In this document: positions 59,791 to 64,000 of the stretch, piece by piece | Layout: the number at the start of each line of letters is the position of its first letter | Numbering within the stretch: position 1 is the first letter of the stretch | Assembly: GCA_019155185.1 (NCBI GenBank) | Contig: CM032795.1 | Location: forward strand, 16,967,795-17,031,794 | Reading direction: 5' to 3' | Length of the DNA stretch: 64,000 bases | From: Beaufortia kweichowensis | Taxonomy: Eukaryota; Chordata; Actinopteri; Cypriniformes; Gastromyzontidae | Notes under the pieces: generated by a model | What the model was told of the DNA's origin: nothing | Database searches by the model: none | What the model saw: the letters and a program-made list of their open reading frames with translations, nothing else | Translations under genes and position numbers: made by a program

Positions 59791-61238
59791 CACCATTCCT
59801 CATCTTTTCCAAGGCTACCATGTTGGTTTCCATGACGAAGCCATCTCCAATGGCGGTCATCCTTACTGTATTGTGCCATAAGACTTTTTATTTCATCTGC
59901 TGTCAAATTTTGATGGTCCTCCACCTCAAAGCCCAAATATTTAAACACATCCTGCAGAGAGGCTGATAAATACAGAAGATTTGAGCTTTTACAACTTTAT
60001 CCATCTGAGCATTTCAAAATGTTATTAAAAGTGACAAAAACATACAAATACTCTATACTCTATATCTGCTGCCTACCAACACCAAAATTGGATCCTTTTC
60101 GTTTTCTTTTTGAAGTTCTCATTATTTATAATAACACTCTGGAATACTCTCCATTTTGTATTCTTGGTTCTAGAAATAAAGAGCACTTCCTGTAAATTCT
60201 ATTTTTTCATAATTAAACATGTAAATGTTGAATAACTTGCTCCACTTCACCACCTCCGTTTTTTGTTCACCTGAAAAAGAGGGATATATATGAAAATATT
60301 TACTGTTTATGTTGTATGTACTGTATGCTCTATAAAAACTTCAATTTTCACCCCTATCAAGTTTTGTTATCATTATGAATTACACACATGCAACGATTTA
60401 CATCTACAATAATCCTAATTAAAACATTATAGTAAAAATCCACGTAAACTGCTTGAAACAAAAGTTTTTAATAAAGAATAAAAAGGTCATACAAAAGTTT
60501 AGAATAAAAAGACAATTTACAGAAGACAAAAACTAAATAATCTTGTTACAAAAAAACGCTGAGATTTGTAGATGATCTTAACAATCACATTTAGTCTTGG
60601 GGCTACCTGGTTTTGCATTGCAGCTAGAGGTCGCTGCAGCCCTTGGCGGAAGTGTTTCTAACAGGATGTTAATTTTCAGGTTTTGTTTTGAGTTTCGTCA
60701 CGTCTTTCTAAACTTCTTAACATCATTTTACTAGCTTCAGGTTCCTTCTTTTTGACACTGTCAATCAGGTGACGAGCTTGATCAGAACGGGTATTGATCG
60801 GGTGCAGTATTTCTTCACTCTCGCTTTGGTTTAATACTCTCTTATCCAGGAGATCGTCCACCAAATTCTTCATGACAGCACTCGTCAAAACATCCCTCAA
60901 AGGAATCCGAAGTTCTTCCAAGATTTTATCAAAAATTATTTAGTTTTTAGTTAGTAGTTTTTAGTTAGTAGTAGTTAATAATTCGTTATTTTCGCTTAAT
61001 GTGCATTATACTTTTGTAATATTTTGCTGTTTCCGACAGTCTGCTATATTACATGCCATCGTTTCACCAACACTAATGTACTTTAACATTAATGTACTCT
61101 TTAAGCCTTTGTTATATCATAAATTTAGAACCGATGTACCTTTTATTAATCTTTCATTTTCACATTTCTTAAAGAATGCATCTGCTCGTATTTACTTTAC
61201 CAACTCCGACATATACGGAACATAATCTTACCTGCCAT
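59560..61238 (-). pseudogene. Degenerate CARD-caspase gene
   Basis: Three parts are recognisable on the minus strand. (1) ATG GCA G|GTAAGA at 61238-61232, a minimal first exon. (2) 60936-60676, a CARD of about 85 residues (KNLVDDLLDKRVLNQSESEE, ARHLIDSVKKKEPEASKMML) ending in a stop. The expected start MADK would need this exon to follow part 1, but the acceptor AG is missing (TTTTTG before ATAAAATC). (3) 59951-59569, a caspase p20 piece: after acceptor CTGCAG it reads DVFKYLGFEVEDHQNLTADE, then a garbled middle where HGSLGK is visible, then in another frame CPSVKDKPKVFFIQAC, which includes the catalytic Cys but not the following Arg/Gly. No p10 was found. Caspases cut proteins after Asp in apoptosis or pyroptosis; this copy cannot make an active one. 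The CARD exon alone might still be transcribed. Confidence 0.7.
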
Positions 61239-62702
61239 TTCGCCAGATACAAAGTAAGCCCTATTATTGTTATTTCGAGTAGCATGTAGGAAGACAAGCG
61301 TTCATCATCACACAATAGGTACCTCCTAACTAGAAAGAGCGAGCGCAGAGACCACTGGACAGTTGTTAACCCATTTTAGACAGTAACACCACAATACGAC
61401 CTGTGTTATACCTTACCATGTAAATAATGGTACCATACTGTACAATAGTTTTACCAACAGTAATCAATACGCAAAAATCATGGTTATGATTTGGAAGGAG
61501 TGTAGCATTGGGGTCCTCTAAAAGCAGGGGTGCAAATCACAGCTATTTGTGATGTTGACAAGGTAATGCTTTGGATGATGTGGTTAATTTACTACATTGC
61601 CACTTTATGAGATTCAAGGTCCAGTGGTAGGATGCCACAAAATACACATACATTAACCAGCAACATTAGTTTTGGACTATTTTGCATTTATCAATTATAT
61701 ATATATATATATATATGCCATGGTTTTACATACAATATTGTCCAAGCATGTGTACACACATACATGCACATGAGTTTAATTCAGTTTTTCTGTTTCTCTC
61801 CAATGTCTCTAAATTTACAGCAGTAAAGGATAAAGTGTGCATCTGTCTCAAACTTGTATAAATTTGTATACTCTTACATTTTCTCTTTAAATCTGGCACA
61901 ATTTAGACTAAAACAGTTTTTGAAAACATATCTGTATATTAGGTGTATGTATAAAGGCCAAAAGAATAAATATAGAAGTTGGGTGGAGCACTAATTTATT
62001 GGCTACATTGATCCATAATCACAGTCAAAAACAAAGCACATGATTCCCCCACCATCACCTGTGTCATCTCAATATTTAAATAAAACACAACTTATAAATC
62101 TGAAAATGACAGGCAATGCAATCAGTCTTTCGGCTATAAGAATTTCGCTGTAATTAAATGGATAATTAAAAAACATGAAATGATTAAATTTTGGTTATGA
62201 ACTTTACACACACACTTGTTTTGACCAACTTTCTATTGGTCAGGGAAGACACTGAAATCCTACAGGGAACTTGATTCTTTTTCAGTTTAGTACTTTTGAA
62301 GCTTATATCTTTTGTGTAGCTGTTCTTATAAAGTTTACATAGAGCTAGTATTTATCTGTTTCTGTGTGTGACGTTACAAATCATCTAAGTGTAATTCTAG
62401 AGTTAGGGGCAGCTAATGATATTTTAATGAACTACCATAAGAATATGAGATTGTTTCAGCTTCGCACAAAAATACTCAACAACTTTACCACCTTTTAACA
62501 TAACCTCCTGCCAGGACTAAAATGACCTGAAACATTTTATGAGATAGACATTTTCTGGCAATCTTCTATCTGACAGTCTGACCATTCAGGTAAAAAGTAA
62601 ACACACCCATAATCACGTACGCTGTTACTCGTGTTTTGGTGTGTAAATGTGAGATATTGTGTGTGTTTTTCTTCTTCTGTCTGTCTCTCTGTTGCTTGCA
62701 GT
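61239..62702. other. Spacer with (TA)n repeat
   Basis: AT-rich DNA between the caspase relic and the vma21 stop. A (TA)n run is at 61696-61717. The vma21 3' UTR must lie at the right-hand end of this stretch; I do not place its poly(A) signal. Nothing else is recognised. Confidence 0.55.
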
Positions 62703-63608
62703 TTAATCCTGTTTTCCTTCTCTCCATTGGCGGGATCCCTCATTCCACGCAACATAAACAAAGAGTGCCAGAACCACATGTACTGCAAGCACAGCGACAA
62801 TGGCAGCATAGAAATAGCTGTCATTGTTGGAGTAACCCAGAAAGCCTGTGAAGAAGAAAAAGGAATTATGACCTAAAAATGGTTGACTTGCCAATTAAAC
62901 TTGACATTTACATTAGCAGAAAAAAAACTAATGTTCTGCACAGTTGCATGATGTTAATATTTAATCCATACTGCATTACTGTATAGAGCATGCTATATAA
63001 AATACAAAAAATATAAAAGTAATATACATAATAAAATAATAATAATATAATATGTAAACTTGTCTTTGGGTGATCAAATACCTTCAAACAGAAAAGATTT
63101 TGATGCAAAATACAGTCCGATGGGTAGAGTTATCATCAAAATTGTGAAAATCAGCAGTGTCCTCAGAACAGATACGAGAGAGCCATCATTCCTGGAGAAC
63201 AAGGGAAGACAGAAAGTTAAACTACCCTGCTGACAATACTAATTCTAAAGGATTTTTATTACAAATACCATTTTGAACAGTCAGCTCTCAGGAAAAAACT
63301 GAATTCATTCATACAGATAAATAATTAACTGAATCCCGTGAGCACTCGCGACGCTCACAATTACAAACAATCTTTGCATGTGCACATCTACGTATTAAAA
63401 CTTACATATGAATATTTCACATATACAACATTTCCTAAGCAGGTAGTTTGTTTTTCTGATAGTTATGTGTTCTCGGTCAGGCTGATTTTTGTTAGGAGGT
63501 CACGTGCAGTCTGAGCTGAATATGCACGCCATATAAAATAACTTACCCTTTGAAATCAGGCGCAGTTGCGGGAACGGAGGCCACTGGTGCCTTTTCGTTC
63601 GTTTTCAT
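62703..63608 (-). CDS. vma21: Vacuolar ATPase assembly integral membrane protein VMA21
   Basis: VMA21 is an ER chaperone that assembles the V0 sector of the proton-pumping V-ATPase and escorts it out of the ER. Three coding exons: 63608-63547, 63191-63082 and 62845-62703, giving 104 residues (human 101). It starts MKTNEKAPVASVPAT and continues VLRTLLIFTILMITLPIGLY (first membrane segment, about 27-50). A short luminal loop (GYSNNDSYFY) and a second membrane segment (AAIVAVLAVHVVLALFVYVA, about 70-90) follow. The cytosolic tail NEGSRQWREGKQD is identical to the human C-terminus, including the lysine-containing end used for ER retrieval. All junctions are GT-AG and in frame. Confidence 0.97.
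63501..63506. promoter_or_regulatory. vma21: CLEAR-like E-box in vma21 intron 1
   Basis: GGTCACGTGC (core CACGTG at 63501-63506) agrees with the TFEB/TFE3 CLEAR consensus GTCACGTGAC at eight of ten positions. It is 41 bases downstream of the exon 1 donor. V-ATPase genes are known TFEB targets. Confidence 0.5.
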
Positions 63609-63760
63609 CTTGTATTTTTATTTATAGACACGCAAGAGAGAGACACAAAGAAAATCATCCGCACGTAATTGCTAAATGCGACATCTTGAATTGTTTGCGC
63701 TTCCGGGTCTTCGTCACATGATCGTGAAAGAAAGAGTTGTGCGTTTCTGTAAAAGCTGCG
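63609..63760 (-). promoter_or_regulatory. vma21: vma21 promoter with M-box and ETS site
   Basis: Upstream of the start are TCACATGA at 63714-63721 (the MITF/TFE M-box, TCATGTGA on the other strand) and an ETS-type CTTCCGG at 63700-63706. There is no TATA box. A promoter here is expected from the gene position; factor use is inferred. Confidence 0.5.
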
Positions 63761-63767
63761 TCTCATT

Positions 63768-64000
63768 TCCAAGGCTGCGTCCTCGGGAGGTCGCATTCGA
63801 AGGCTGCATACGTCATTACTCAATGTTTTATTTAAGAAAAGCAACCGTTACATTTTAAGGTAAAATGTATGAAAAAGGTAGAATGAAACTATAGTGATAA
63901 TGTCTTATAAGAGATAAATATTAATTTAATAATGTTTTAAAACTGAAATTAGACAGCATCGATGACGTAGGCAGCCTTCAAATGCGACCTCCAGAGTACG
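63768..64000. mobile_element. Inverted-repeat element truncated by the window edge
   Basis: The left arm (about 63776-63818: CGTCCTCGGGAGGTCGCATT, then CGAAGGCTGCATACGTCAT) recurs inverted at 63970-64000 and just before (ATGACGTAGGCAGCC, then TTCAAATGCGACCTCCAGAG). Aligned over about 40 bases, the arms differ at few positions. The interior is AT-rich with no transposase frame. It is probably a short non-autonomous DNA transposon, with its right end possibly outside the window. Left end uncertain. Confidence 0.7.

Overview
The window looks like nuclear DNA of a teleost fish, most likely a cyprinid. The genes are split by GT-AG introns and encode vertebrate-specific proteins. The noncoding DNA is AT-rich, full of CA/GA microsatellites, and carries several copies of the short TTAA-ended inverted-repeat element (GATAATTCACCCAAAAATG type) that is abundant in cyprinids. 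Species cannot be fixed from sequence alone.

Layout, left to right. (1) 1-8500, plus strand: the 3' half of cnksr2 (neuronal RAS/RAF scaffold), from inside an intron to a poly(A) signal. It covers the PH domain and the C-terminal PDZ ligand. (2) 9559-12630, plus: complete apool (MIC27, MICOS subunit), nine coding exons. (3) 13059-18150, minus: complete radx (RPA-like ssDNA-binding protein), fifteen coding exons, convergent with apool. (4) 18200-41360, minus: npas2 (CLOCK-family bHLH-PAS clock factor), 21 coding exons at 22186-33965, a probable noncoding first exon ending at 41057, and a perfect ROR/REV-ERB element at its promoter. The coding frame breaks in one exon at a short CA run. (5) 41400-59500: mostly noncoding. 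It holds a possible spliced plus-strand transcript near 42.5 kb, microsatellites, a LINE fragment, short inverted-repeat elements, and a CpG-rich region with CRE and CArG sites near 55-56.4 kb that has splice donors on both strands. (6) 59520-61240, minus: a decayed CARD/caspase gene with a 130-bp tandem duplication. (7) 62703-63608, minus: complete vma21 (V-ATPase assembly factor), with TFEB/MITF-type sites around exon 1. (8) The right edge cuts into another inverted-repeat element.

The genes do not form an operon or pathway. Four of the five intact genes (cnksr2, apool, radx, vma21) have human orthologues on the X chromosome, so this is a piece of an ancestral X-equivalent block. NPAS2, on human chromosome 2, is the exception. 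I found no new gene system. The most useful leads are the npas2 frame break, the clock-type and TFEB-type cis elements, the RFX-type motifs, the unexplained CRE/CArG promoter, and the caspase relic.
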